Below, piece after piece: positions 35,840 through 48,200 of a DNA stretch of 64,000 nt. The notes beneath the pieces are model-generated. The model had not been told where the DNA came from and searched no databases. It saw only the letters and a list, made by a program, of their open reading frames with translations. Position 1 is the stretch's first letter. Each line of letters starts with the position of its first letter. Source of the DNA: Ostrinia nubilalis (lineage: Eukaryota; Arthropoda; Insecta; Lepidoptera; Crambidae); NCBI RefSeq assembly GCF_963855985.1, contig NC_087119.1:7790001-7854000 (forward strand), in the 5' to 3' direction. Made by a program: the position numbers and the translations under genes.

Positions 35840-37612
35840 GAATAACAAATAATTACATTACATTTAATGACTTAATAATATTATTGAAGGCGTGTCTTTC
35901 ACTTAATTTTTGACATTTTAAAAAGCAAACATTTCACAAGCCCTTTGTTTTCCTACTAAGAAACACAATAAACAGTTTTAAAATTAAAATTGAAATTACT
36001 CTTATTAAACCAATATTCAATAAGTGCTATAATGTTTTATTATGTGACCTGCCAACCTCTTTTTTATTGCAATTTTATGTCAATTAGTAGTGGAATGAGA
36101 CATTCGTGAGATATAAAACTTATTAACTCACCATTAAGTCATTGACATTGTTGTGGGACAATTTTATTGTAATTACCTGCAATCAAAAAATATAATAAAT
36201 TACTCATTTGGTATATAGCACGTGTACTTTACTAAAATGTGTGTACTTAGGTAGGACCCTGTACAAATAGGTAAGTACTATGTTATTCTTTGATGCTCAA
36301 ACACTTCTGTAAATATAAAAGCCATCAGTTTTCGGTTTTCTCAATATTAAATTACGATCCAATACACAGGGAAAGACTATAGTAATTGGCCTTTAATAAC
36401 TTTATTTCAATAAAGATTGATGCATGTGTCACGTTTTGACTGCTAACGGCAGCGCAGCGAATCGTTCCATGTCCCTGAATTTAATTCGGACGCGCACGCG
36501 CCGCTCGCTACACTTCTCCGGTCAGGGTTGCTTGGCCAGAGGGAATTTAGTCACAGTGACATATTTCGCGTTATTTTGACTATTTCTATTAAAAAATACC
36601 TAGTTTTTTGAAAGGTGTAATGCAGGGAATGGTGAGTTAAAAAAAGAAGGAAAGAAAGTTCTTCTATGAAGACACCATGAAAGCAAGACCGGCATTTTGA
36701 AGTCTTGTTTGAGGTTGCGTTGTAAATAGTATGCCACCATGAGCCTGCTACTCGTATCATTAGCCGTTCTTGCTGAAAGCTTATGGGGCTTATTATAATG
36801 AACTTTTGATACGCTAACTATGTATTGAACTTTTGTATTCTGTACTATATTTTAAACACTGACCATTCATTCCTGTTTTGGTTAAATTTCGAATTTAGTA
36901 CCATTTTTAGCATGGAGTAAATTCTAATAGTGGTTGCCTACGCGCATTGCGGGTGATGTTACGAGTGGCTGATTTACATTTGCAAATGCTAATGAGAAGT
37001 AAGACAGCTTACATGCTTGTCGGACGTTGGAATCACCAACGAAAGAAGTACTCGTACATTACGCATTTAATTTGATGTTTATTATAATAAGTCTATTAGA
37101 AAGAACTGATTTATTCCGCCTTAATTTTTCAATTAGGCTGTTTTTTTGTTTGGTCAACGAAGTGTACCTACTAAACTTCAGATTTTTTATTAGCAAAAAT
37201 TTACGTAAGGTAGCAAGCATTCTCGTCCATAGGACGATCGATGATTTTAAATATAGTACATATTGTTAATAACATTATTCATTAAGCACAATGTTTATAC
37301 TAATCTAAACAGACTCTGCGTGTGTTTGACGACAACCCAAACGATTTGTCAAGATGTCATATAATTTTATGATTGGTTAGCATGATTGGTGTGACCCGCA
37401 AGAGCAGGCACTAAAGGTTAATTAAAACTAGTTTTCAATCTGACTTTATTACGTGTCTTGTCGTTATTCCAGCGTAGTTTGTGCTGTTATACCCGGATTG
37501 GTTTAGCAAATATTAGAAACTAGGTACTGCTAAGTGCTAAGCCAGTTACTGTCGCCATGTAGAGTTAGCTCCTGGACACAAAAGTCAAGGGTAGACAAAA
37601 AAACTTTAGACT
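35840..37612. other. Non-coding stretch, nothing recognised
   Basis: AT-rich. A short GC patch at 36430-36530 (GACGCGCACGCGCCGCTCGC) stands out but encodes nothing I recognise. Confidence 0.35.
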
Positions 37613-37775
37613 AGGCGCAGACCATCGATTTTTAGTTGGCCGATAGTTGTGCCCGATTTTAAATTGTATGAAGAATCGGCTAAATCAAATCGGTGTAATG
37701 TGCGCACTTCCCATGCCCATACTATCAACTGCCCGACTAAACTATCGGCCGACGAAAAATCAATGGTCTGCGCCT
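37613..37775. mobile_element. MITE family B, copy 2 (inverted relative to copy 1)
   Basis: Same ends (AGGCGCAGACCATCGATTTT and complement) and same body as 34243-34414 but in reverse order: the ATTTTAAATTGTATGAAGAAT segment is near the left end here. It is nine bases shorter, with a few substitutions. Confidence 0.75.
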
Positions 37776-38217
37776 AGGCTTAGGTACAACATAAGTCTAC
37801 TTAGCGTGCACTAGTGATAATGGAGACAGAGAAGCCCTTGGCGGGGTGTTGAAAATAATTAAAATAACAAAAGAAAATGTCGTAAAGCTTTTTTTATTTG
37901 GTTTGTGTATGTAGGTATAGTCAATCAATGATAGCTTGTGGTCCGTAGTTTTTTAAACAAAATCTAATAACATTTTTGTACAATTATAAATATTTTAATA
38001 TTAAACTGGTTATGATTCTTGCTTGGTATGAATACGAGTAAATGTCTATAAATCAATAACTAACAATTATTTTTGCTCTATTTCCTCGATGATGAAGCTA
38101 GGATGCAGAAAAAAACTTGTTATGTGTATGTAGATGTCATCCTAATTAGTAAACGGTAAAGCAATTATTTTTATTATTTATAATTAATTTAGTAATAATC
38201 CGATAGGAAATCGTTAC
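37776..38217. other. Non-coding stretch, nothing recognised
   Basis: AT-rich with no gene or repeat recognised. Confidence 0.35.
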
Positions 38218-38415
38218 TACCTGCAGTGGCGGCGTAGCATAGGTTGGCACCCGGGGCGGCACCCCCCCCGTCATGATATAAATTATAGCCTAAGGCACCC
38301 CAGAATGGCACCCCCCCTGTCATGACATCACGACCGTCCTTGCCATGCAGATGCGTCAGTGAGTACTAATCTGCGCGACTTTGTCAGCCCCTGATGCTTG
38401 GCACCCGGGGCGGAG
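38218..38415. repeat. GC-rich dispersed repeat with GGCACCC runs
   Basis: GGCACCCGGGGCGG occurs twice (about 38248 and 38399), along with GGCACCCCCCCTGTCATGAC and its variant. The composition contrasts sharply with the AT-rich surroundings. It is probably a mobile-element remnant; I do not recognise the family. Confidence 0.35.
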
Positions 38416-38680
38416 GTCGTCGGTTTTTAGAGCTAGGAGTGTCTATACTCGTCAGTCGTTTGCTCTATCGTGGGGTATGCGTTACATTAGAATATATTCG
38501 AATACATTAATTTCCTAGTCATTAGTAGGTAAATTAAATGATATACATATTTAGACAAAACGCGTAAAAGAAATCAAAATGCCATTTCATTTACTTATTC
38601 GGGTGTGTCTAAACGGATTACAATGTAGGTATAACTGGTATAACTTGACCCAAACGGTATTACTTTGTGTTATAAAATGG

Positions 38681-38859
38681 TGTTTTTTTTTATGTGACTC
38701 GAGGCAAACGAGCAGACGGATCACCTGATGGTAAGTGATTACCGTCGCCCATAGACACCCGCAGACCCAGGGGCGTTACAGGCATTGAAGTAATATTGTA
38801 CGTAGTACATTATAACTCAATGGTTACAGGTGCGTTGCCGGCCTTTAAGGTAAAGATAT
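38681..38859 (+). repeat. Dispersed repeat interrupted by a 40-bp insertion
   Basis: Phrases GGCAAACGAGCAGACGGATC, ACCTGATGGTAAGTGATTAC and GGTGCGTTGCCGGCCTTTAA belong to a repeat common in moths and butterflies. It is split at 38783-38822 by a tiny hairpin insertion, annotated separately. Confidence 0.5.
38783..38822. mobile_element. 40-bp hairpin insertion with 8-bp duplication
   Basis: GTTACAGG stands on both sides (38775-38782 and 38823-38830). The 40 bases between begin CATTGAAGTAAT and end ATTATAACTCAATG, an imperfect inverted repeat around TACGTA. The 8-bp duplication and terminal inverted repeats point to a hAT-like origin, either as a minimal element or as the remains of a larger one after internal deletion. 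Confidence 0.6.
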
Positions 38860-39497
38860 GCTCTTTTGTAATCTGGATTATGTAAATACCTATCCACTTT
38901 ATAACATTGTGTTCAGAGATCGGTAAAGTCAGACGTAACGCCATTTCTGTCGTCTGATAACAATCTAGCGATGCATTAGTGCATGCTAGTTGTATAATAA
39001 ACGCGTGCATAATAACTCAATCCAAAAAATCATCAATTCACGTTATGTGATGATGGATTCATTCAATTAAACGTGGAAACCTGACAGGCCGTTATTACTC
39101 GTAGTTAAATCGGCCGGCAATGCGTTTGATCGTAAATTAAATTCCTGTTCATACAATTCTTTAGATGTACTTAGGTAGGTACTTTTTAATTTTTAACTAG
39201 AACTCTGATAAAGATGTCGTAGGTAGGTCTAGTTATTTTTTCTGAAAAGTGACACATTTAATCCCGATAAAAAGTACTTACGAGTACTTAAATAATTAAA
39301 GCACTATAAATTATGGTACCTTAGAAACGTGATTTACACAGTCCTATTTATCCGATTGGTGTAGCACGACGAGATAATAATCGGTCAAGCAAACATGATT
39401 CTAGTAATCTACAAATCGGTTCAAGTCGTTTTAATTCAACCTTGGTTTGAAATTAAGAACATTATTTAACTAGCTATCTTCTACGAAACAGTGTGCT

Positions 39498-39664
39498 TAC
39501 CATGAGTTTACGTTAGGTGTGCTCGCTAGCGACTACGTAAAAAAATGACATTAATTGTATGACATATTGTGCAGCGCCCCTAGCGGCTACTTTCAAAAAA
39601 CAAAATCTTCATAGAGATTTTTGACGTACTCGCTAGCGAGCACACCTAACGTAAACTCATGGTA
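39498..39664. mobile_element. MITE family A, copy 2
   Basis: Near-identical to 33611-33783 in the same orientation: TACCATGAGTTTACG ends, TAGGTGTGCTCGCTAGCGA arms and AGCGCCCCTAGCGG at 39573-39586. The middle has small deletions. TA is at both ends. Confidence 0.78.
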
Positions 39665-39829
39665 GGTGCACAGATGATGATATTATGGTCTTAACGTTTT
39701 ATTTCTCAAGCTTTTTCACTCTTGTTTTCACTTTCTTTAGTTCCACACATAAATGCTGTAAAATGAAACAAAAGCTTTCGTGTCTTTTGAACAGTTCATA
39801 TTAGACAATGACTGCAGAGTAGAATACAT

Positions 39830-40012
39830 TTTTCACCAACCCCTACTCTTCCCGTGGGTGTCGTAAGAGGCGACTTAGGGACTACACATCAACCAGAGAA
39901 CGGGCAGCAGCGCTGTCTGAAAAATCAATCTTTTAAACTGCGATCTCTAGCCCGCCTGCCAAGCGTGGGGATTATAGTCCAGCAGTGGACTGTAAAGGGC
40001 TGTTGGAAATAT
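39830..40012 (+). repeat. Retroposon-derived dispersed repeat
   Basis: GTGGGTGTCGTAAGAGGCGA, GAACGGGCAGCAGCGCTGTC and CCCGCCTGCCAAGCGTGGGG are phrases of a LINE-associated repeat common in Lepidoptera. The GTCGTAAGAGGCGAC part recurs at 5190. No open frame. Confidence 0.45.
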
Positions 40013-40709
40013 TCGGATCGTTAAAGATATCGATTCGATGTGGCCTGGAACTTCTGGAAGGAACTTGAAGTAAGCGAGGCGAGGCGATGACGATTTAACT
40101 CATTTTTTCACATTACGAGTATATTATTGTGACTTCGTGACGCTCCATGGCGTGAGAACGCTCCAACCTTGCTAAAGGAACCGTTTCCTAAATTAAGGGA
40201 CCCCATATGAGTGCGGTCGTGACCGAAGCTCTACGCGCGACGTAATTATGCTCCTAATAGGTTCATTCAAGCCGGTGAGTCTAAGGTTTAGGGTATGATA
40301 ATTTCCGAGCATGCTACGGTTTAAGCTCACGTACTCGTAGGCTAATTAAAGGCCGTTGGTGGCAAAGTCACGAAATTAACTACTAATATAATTATTAATT
40401 GTGATTGTTTAGGGAGACTTTAACGAAATTTCGTAATTATTTTATACGTTTGTCAACTTATTGACTGACAGATTTCAAGATCTCAAGAAAATGTATTCGT
40501 GTCGTAATCGATTCGCTACATGCTTTTAAGCATGCAAAACAGTATTAGATTTACGTGTCTCTGGAATCGACAATAACAACGGTTACAATCTCCAGTTAGT
40601 TTTTCTAGATTTCCTAAAAATGCAAATGTAAAAAAGCTCAAACCACGATTTTTGTTTGTTGAGCAAAATTTCAAAACTAGTGTTAACACAATCGCTACTC
40701 ACAAGCGAA

Positions 40710-40775
40710 CAAAACCTTGGGGGAGGCCTTTGTCCAGCAGTGGACGTCATTTGGCTGAAACGAACGAACGAACTC
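40710..40775 (+). pseudogene. RTE LINE extreme 3' end
   Basis: The plus strand encodes LGGGLCPAVDVIW in one frame and EAFVQQWTSFG in the coding frame, followed by a stop and GAACGAAC repeats: the last 20 or so codons and tail of the RTE family seen reversed at 31341-31620. It is heavily 5'-truncated. Confidence 0.65.
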
Positions 40776-43700
40776 ACAAGCGAGAGCGTCTTCAGAGTAA
40801 AGTTCCAGTACTGTAAAGTTCACAAAAAAATTTAACCCAAAAACCCTGTTATAACTATTTAATTGTAGTCCCACCGCGATACGATCTAGTCTCGTGATGC
40901 TCGCTGCACACTTGCACAACAAAAAAACCGTTTTATTTGATCACGACGCTGCACATCTTCATGACGTGACGCAAGACAATCCGTTAGTCTGTCTTGTTCT
41001 GTTAATATTCTTTTTTTAAATCCAATAATATTAACAATGTTATCTGTTAATCGAGGCTTGAATTTAACTGGCGGAGAATCTTAACAGTACATCTCACTTT
41101 ATTGCTAATATCATTACGCTAAGTTGGTAAGTGTAGTCATTTCACTGATTCTTAGCATCCATCACATGAGATGCAGCAGAAAAAATCCAATCAAACTCGA
41201 AAATAGGTAGATTTAAATATTCCAATGTGTGAAGTGTGACTATCTACACATTATTACAGTTGAGAATCATTGTGCTAGGTATAAAATATTTCAAATAATA
41301 AGTACCAGTTCCAGACAATGATACCTACTTGATTGGTGTCTGCAAATTACTAAGCATTTACATTCATAGTAACCACGACTAGTTGAGAGCTATTTTCTTT
41401 GCCTAACTATTCCGCAGTCGTTTCGTCAGAGACGCCGCAATTTCCTGAGCCAAACTGCATTCTCGTCTTACTATTATACTAATGAAGGCACTATTGTTAT
41501 TTAAACTAAGCTGCCAGTAATCTTTGCATTGACTTATTGTATTAACGACCCCGATTTTCAGGGTTTATAGTTATATTTATATTTAGTTTCAGGGTTATAA
41601 TAGGTTTGCATATTAGGTTAAAAAGCGATAAGTATGATAGGTACACATGTAAAGCTTTTGATTAACAAAAGACATGAATCATGGACACTTTTCTCATTGG
41701 TATTTATGTATTTTGGTGACTCACAGAGAGATGACTGTGTACTTAAGAATTGAACTGACAAGGAACAGCCGAGAAAGTTACGACAGAGTTTTTCAAAAAC
41801 TACATTCATAAATTGTCTTGAAAAAACTTGGTATGCTTTGTGTTTGTGATGAGTTTCCTTCTTGCCAGAGCAAGCTTATAGTGTGTACCTACTTACCTAC
41901 GAGTACTTATGTAAGTATCATATAAAGAAGGTATTAAACCAAAACAAAATCACATGCTGACAAATATTATTTTGAATAAGATATGACGAGTCCAATGATA
42001 TTCCGGACGAATACACCCACCACGTTGAATCCCGTAGAGGGCATAAGAAACAAAACATACCTAAGTTATGTAAATAGTAGCTATGGTGGTAGATACATAC
42101 CCACATCAAGGTTTTCGAAACTAACCTCTTCGTAGGTAATGCACCTATTTTAACTCACATGTCTCCTTCTTGACTCTGCAAGTAATATTTTTAAACGCTT
42201 CACTAGATAGGCTAAGGAAATACTATGCTGCCTAGTTTTCCTTGCTCTAGGGTAGGTATTTTAAGTTTGTACGCTAATGAAGAAATAATATGTCCGTATC
42301 AAGTAGTAATCCATGTGTGGTCACTAAATTACTTTCAATAACAGTTAAAAAGATGTTATTGTTAGCTCTGTCAAGGCACGTTATCCTCCTTTCATAATTT
42401 TTCAACGTGACGGATAATCCACTGCAGTCGTGAAACGAGTAATGTCTGTATACATACAGTGGGTTATTACACAATAGTTAAACCCAAAACCGGTCTCTGG
42501 ATGGATGGAAGATCGAAATCAGTTGTCGTGTGCCAATTTGTAGGGTAAACAGTCAATCTTGTTACAGATAGAGCTGTGATTAGTAAGCTATTATTTACTT
42601 CGTGATCTTTCTTGTAGATCATAATTTTCCGTCTTTCAATCATAAGAATAGGACTCTTAATTATTTTCGGAGACTTTAGAGTGGATTTCACATAAATGTT
42701 TGCCAAGATCAATAAAACAAACAGTAATCTAAAGTAAGTGGCAATCACGGAACGAGTATCTCACGCAATCTTTGTAATAATAATAACTTAAAATATTAAG
42801 TTTCTGCAACTTCTCATCTGATATTGAACTAAATAGAAAGGTGGTATTCAGTGCATTTTACAGGTAGGTAATTTAGTGCATTGCAATATTCGTATCTTTT
42901 AGGTGACTGAATTGTTTATATTTACAGATAACATGTCTCAAAATGCGTACGAGTATCGTGAGGTCTGTTCGTTACGCGGACATTCGTAACACTCAGAGCA
43001 CAGGCCATAAGTGGTAAGGCAAACACGCCGCGTTGACCAACTCCGGCGCTTAGGGCGTGCGCACGCGCCTGTTTGGTTCGACAGTCGACCGCAGCGATAT
43101 TATGTGTGGTGGTATGGAGTGGATACGACGCAATTAACTATAAATCCAATTCTTCCTTTCCTTTGTAGGCACCTACTGATTCATATTTTAAGAAGATTGG
43201 TTAATATTGAGAATACGGATTTACATCGGTAGACACCCACATAATATTGTTGGTTGTCAAAACACTTTTATTACTACGACCGACATCGTACCATCACTCT
43301 AAGGATAATTGAAAAGAAAATATCCTGTTCCATTTTCCGAGATCACTTACTTTATAATATTGTAAACGGTTGAAACGCGTCACAACAGCACCATAACCAT
43401 GGCCCAATTATGGTAAAATTGAGAATTAGAGTAGATCGGGCAGTTAATGGCCTCCGACACGAGCGGTCACAAGTGTGCCGCAGTCATTACTTTACGATTT
43501 AGTGCGACCAGGCTGGGTGGAGCCGACGGAACTGGCCGCGGAGGTCACGCGCCAGGGCTGCTGTCAGACCTCGCTGTCAATTGTCATTTGCCACAATTGG
43601 CATTTAAGAAAAGCCTAAACTCTAGCTAGAGAAATGGCCTGCAATACTGACTGAGTTTCTTTCTTGCGCTGCTTGTTCTCAGCACTGGCCTGTTTAATGT

Positions 43701-46456
43701 CCCGAAGCAGTGGTAGGGTTAAAGTAGGTGTGTAGAAACGCTTTTAAAAGCTCATTTGCGGATAATATATGACTTTTCTGTCTTGACAGAAAGAGTTTAT
43801 TCTGTATCTTGCAACTAAGCATACATACATGCTATGTTTATTAGAAAGAAATAAAAAATATTTATTTGGTACCAAATAAAACTAATACAAACAAAACGAT
43901 ACAAATCAACATGAAGAGCAAAAGAGTTGTTGTACCAAATTGGTTTCTGCTCAGTATGGGGCCATTTCGAGCTATAATTTAGAGATTTCTTAAGGGAAGA
44001 GGATGGTATCATTGCGAATCTTTTCTGAACTGGACACAAATGATCATTTTTGCTTAGAACTCTAGTTAATGTGCGAACAGTGGCGGCCCTACGGCGGTGT
44101 TTATGGGTCGTTTATCAAGCGCCCGCGCAAGGTCCCGGCCCTCCGACTCCGCGATAATGTTCGTTCGCTATTTAGTCAGGTGCAAAAATATTATATAACG
44201 CCCGCGACTTCGGCCGTTAGCTACCGATCAACCATGACCTCTTCTCTAAGAAACTGCAGATAAGGTGATCAAATTATCACTCGGGTAAGTACCAGGTTTT
44301 TAACCAATCTATGGAAAGTTTCGATTCTCTGTAAATATTTTACTGAAGAAATCGTACACTTCGATGAATGGTACTTAGATACATTAAAAAATGGGAACTT
44401 CTTCATAAGAAATTCGTTCTTTTTCTTATTTGTTGTGAGTGCGGTAGTGGTCACATCACGCTGAGGCGTTTTTTACATCGGCTGTAGAGGCGGATACAAC
44501 AACAAAAGAAATTCATTCGTTCACCATCAATATGCACAAAGTTCCCCTAGTGTAAAAGTAAATTGTGTAGTCTAGAATTAAGAAAAATATGTCAGTTTGG
44601 GCTGCGTGACGTGACTTGGCGTAGACCTATAGAGGACTGACAGTATAAATGGACTAGCAAATAATCCTTGAATGAAACTCGTAGACAGCGAAAACTCTAA
44701 ATGTATATTGTAAACACATGGAACTGGAAATAATCGGCATTCACACGGATTATGTAAATAGAGAGATAGGTAAAACAGAGTCACTGAACTTGTCTCATAA
44801 AATATGGGAAATTAAGAAACCAGATCTGCGCCTCTGCCATGATTAGCTAAATGTTTATTTACGAAATCAATAAAGAAAAACAAAACAAGATCGAAATTAT
44901 ACTACTTTTAGAGATAGGGGGATTGGCTGATCATTTCTAGAAGATAATAAACCTACCTCAAGCATCAATCAAAGCAGCAGCGTGCCAAACAAGTTTTGGA
45001 ATTGTTATGTCGCGGATTATGCGACCAGAAATAATATTGATTGGATTGCACTGGACTTAAAGTTACTTTTGCCAAAACAGTGTAATTTTCTCGTTCTGTG
45101 GTTGAGAAAATGGCACGTTTACACTAATTTCTATCTTGTATAACTGTTAAGTATTCATGACTGCGTAAGTTGCCTGCTATTTAAAGTGGCAGGTATGCTA
45201 CAGTATGTGGATCATATTATAGCTTGCTCAATGCAGAATATCCTGTCTCTTTAATATATAAATAATTTAATCAATTCGTTTAATATACATGCAATGAAGA
45301 TACTTTTAGATGGTCTGCACTTTCAGAAAAGGCCTTGAAATGTTTTCAAAACTGCGTGTAGATGTAGGAGGAAGCCACATTAAACATGATACCAAGGAGT
45401 AATCATTGAGCAAAGTTTTGAAACGTTTATTAAAACATTTTGATGTCGACAAAGACCATTTTCATACGGCGACATACCTAAGGTTAAATCGCAAAGATAC
45501 ATATTGACATAATTAAGTCAGTCAGCGTGACTGACAGTGTGTGCTCAAACATGAGGTAGGTCCGGCCGTATTTACGGACTTAGGACAGCATGCAACTTCA
45601 AGGCTTTTATTCACTAACAGATTGGAAGTTATGAGCCTCTGTCCTTTTTAAATCATTTTACCTACTAGTGAAAAAGGTTTACTGTTTATTCATTTATCTG
45701 AGTATCATTCTGAAAAAGATCTTTTTGTCCGCATACATTTGAATAACAAAAAAAATATAACGTATTTTTGTAAAATAACACGAGATTGCTCCTTAATTAT
45801 TAATTACCTACATCTTACCTATTCACTTTTGAGTTGATCTGTAAGCAAGTATAAAATCTACTACGTCGCATTTATCACAGATAAGCTGTACTGAAAATAA
45901 TAATCATTATGGTCACTTGTAAAGTATTTCGATATATTTTATGAGTCTGGGCCATGAAACTTGCTTAGACTGTGGATGGCGGTGATTTTGTATTTACTCG
46001 TACTCTCAAGTTACCCAAGTCCAAAATCAAGTAGTCATTATCTTCGAATAACTGGCTATTTAAAGCCCACGATAGTATTTCCTAAATGTGAGGCAGTTGG
46101 TTGCAATACGAGGCGCGGGGACGGCGTGTGCGGTGTCGCAATGGCCGCACTCAGATGTATAAATCGATCACTATCTACTAGTTAACATAACGACTACTGT
46201 ACTGCTCTAAACCACCTGAACAGACGTCTGCGCAATTCCTATTCAATTACAGTAACTAAAACGAAAAAGTGTGCGTTTGAAATGTTATTATTATACAGCG
46301 AATGAATTGGAATTCGTCTGGAAGGAAAATGATAGAGATAACTAGCGGTTAAAAATTGGGCAGTAGACATTAAGTAGCTCTATTTTGAGGTAGGCAGTAA
46401 GTAGTAGGTACATACCTACTTACAAAATATTCTGTGGTTTGATATTGCCTACATCG
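40776..46456. other. Long non-coding stretch, no gene recognised
   Basis: About 5.7 kb, AT-rich. GC-richer patches lie at 43010-43100, 43440-43560 and 44070-44230; the last contains a TATATAACG, then CGCCCGCGACTTCGGCC, which could be a promoter or enhancer. Open frames here are short and most lack ATG starts. A minus-strand frame at about 42480-42748 begins with a hydrophobic run but has only GTG as a start. Confidence 0.35.
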
Positions 46457-46642
46457 TTTATCTATAAAAGCGAAAGGTCACTGATTGACTGACTCACTCA
46501 TCACGAAATCTCAGAAACCACTAGTCTCAAATTTTGCATGGGAGGTTTAGAACCTAGGTGCTCACTAAGACTGGATTTTGCAAAATACCTCTAAGGGGGT
46601 AAAACGGGATCCACGCGTACGATGTCGCGTGCTGCCGCTAGT
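46457..46642 (+). mobile_element. Helitron-like repeat, third copy
   Basis: Contains AAAGCGAAAGGTCACTGATT, GACTGACTCACTCATCACGA, AAATCTCAGAAACCAC, GGATCCACGCGTACGATGTC and ends GCCGCTAGT. It shares its body with 57516-57706. The CTAG-T terminus fits the Helitron rule. Confidence 0.5.
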
Positions 46643-47860
46643 TCATATTATAAAACCATCGGTGCCTAGATTGGCACCCCTGTGTGGCTTTCAGAATCAA
46701 AATCTTTTCAATGTCTGATTGTTTAATTGAAATACATTTTTTGCTTGCAGGAAAAATATTCTTTGCTGCATTCAAATACAATTGTTAGTCAAAACATAAA
46801 TCAGTACCTACCTACCAAGTTCTTATAGAAAATGGAACATTCAGAAACTATCCTACATGTTAACAAATTATATTTTATGGGCAGAAAGTAATTATCGATT
46901 TTTAAAGCAGACTTTACTTCATTCGTACATTTATATACAAATGTTTGCATTTATTTTCTGGCACGAATTCAAGACAAGTCTATTTTGAGTCAGTTATACA
47001 TTTATAATTAACAAAATAAGGCGGAACCCAAATATGTAGAAATTATTGGCAGTTCTTAACCAATTCATTAAATTATCATGGGCCCGCTTAAAATACCTAT
47101 GTCTTGCTCAAGTTACAGTGCATGTGGATTCTGATAGAATGACGAAACTAGCTAGGCCAATAACATAAATTTAAATGGTCTTACTTAGCTTTTAAAAAAA
47201 TACATTTATGACAACTTAAGGATAAAGTTTCATAACTTTCACGAAACTTTTGAATCATCCAGTCATGACACTTTGAATAATCTAAGAACATCTTTCTTTT
47301 ACTGATAGAGACAAAACATATTATAAGCAAAACGATGCCTTTTTCAAAGCTAAAAAAAACACAAAAGGAAAAAGGAGTATACGAGTGCTAAAATATTTTT
47401 TTTTACAAAAAGAGTCTTGTGAAAAATAAATCTATTTCGTCTTTCGTCTTGAACGGATTACGATTATAAAGGCCATCACCTACTGCATCGGTATACCTAC
47501 CTAGTGTAAATAATGTGTACAGTATAATAACACACATACGAGTTGATATGACCTACAAACGCAGAGAAAATATATTATATTATTGAGTTACGCATTACGT
47601 AACGCCATGGGACAAAAAGTTCAACGTCCTATTTAATGAGAAAACCACTTTTGATAACCGGTTCAATATCGATTTTCGGACAAGCAAAATACAAATTGAT
47701 GCTATACACATACATAATTATTGCTAACTATAAAGTATGGTCTTACACGAGAATAACTTTTCAAAAGCACAATTAAAGAATTATAATTGCTAAAGTTATT
47801 TTGTCCAGAAATCAAAATTTATTTTTATATAGCACTAGAATATTATGAGGGCTGCAGACT
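46643..47860. other. Non-coding stretch, nothing recognised
   Basis: AT-rich with A-runs near 47350-47400. No gene or repeat family was recognised. Confidence 0.35.
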
Positions 47861-47930
47861 AAAGGCTGAGTTGCAACCGTAACAATAACATCATCCGGTG
47901 CTTTTTGTATGGAGTTTGACAGACAGAGAA
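47861..47930. repeat. Fragment of the MITE found at 55450
   Basis: AGGCTGAGTTGCAACCGTAA and CCGGTGCTTTTTGTATGGAG, then TTTGACAGACAGAG, match one end of the nested MITE at 55450-55567. The other end is missing. Confidence 0.5.
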
Positions 47931-48125
47931 GCGGCGATAAGTCATCATTATCATGCCACAGTATGTATTAGTGTCTTCTCTAAATGCAAGCTGCACAACG
48001 TTTACAACTACTTACATAAGATGCCACGTGTTTGTTTTAATGTTTGTTCGACGTCGTCTGTGCACAGCCCTATCTGCCCTACCTTTTAAAAATACATCGC
48101 AAGTTTATCGAGTTCAATTTTTTTA

Positions 48126-48200
48126 TCATTGGCTGTTTATAATATCATTGGCTGTTTATAATATATATTATTTTTTTATCATTGGCTGTTTATAATATGT
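48126..48200 (+). repeat. Three direct copies of ATCATTGGCTGTTTATAATAT
   Basis: The 18-20-base unit ATCATTGGCTGTTTATAAT occurs at about 48125, 48145 and 48178; the third is set off by a short T-rich spacer. It is a simple local duplication. Confidence 0.75.

Noticed and set aside
42467..42748. Minus-strand frame starting with a hydrophobic, signal-like stretch
   Set aside because: The apparent start is GTG, and the next in-frame upstream codons reach a stop without an ATG.
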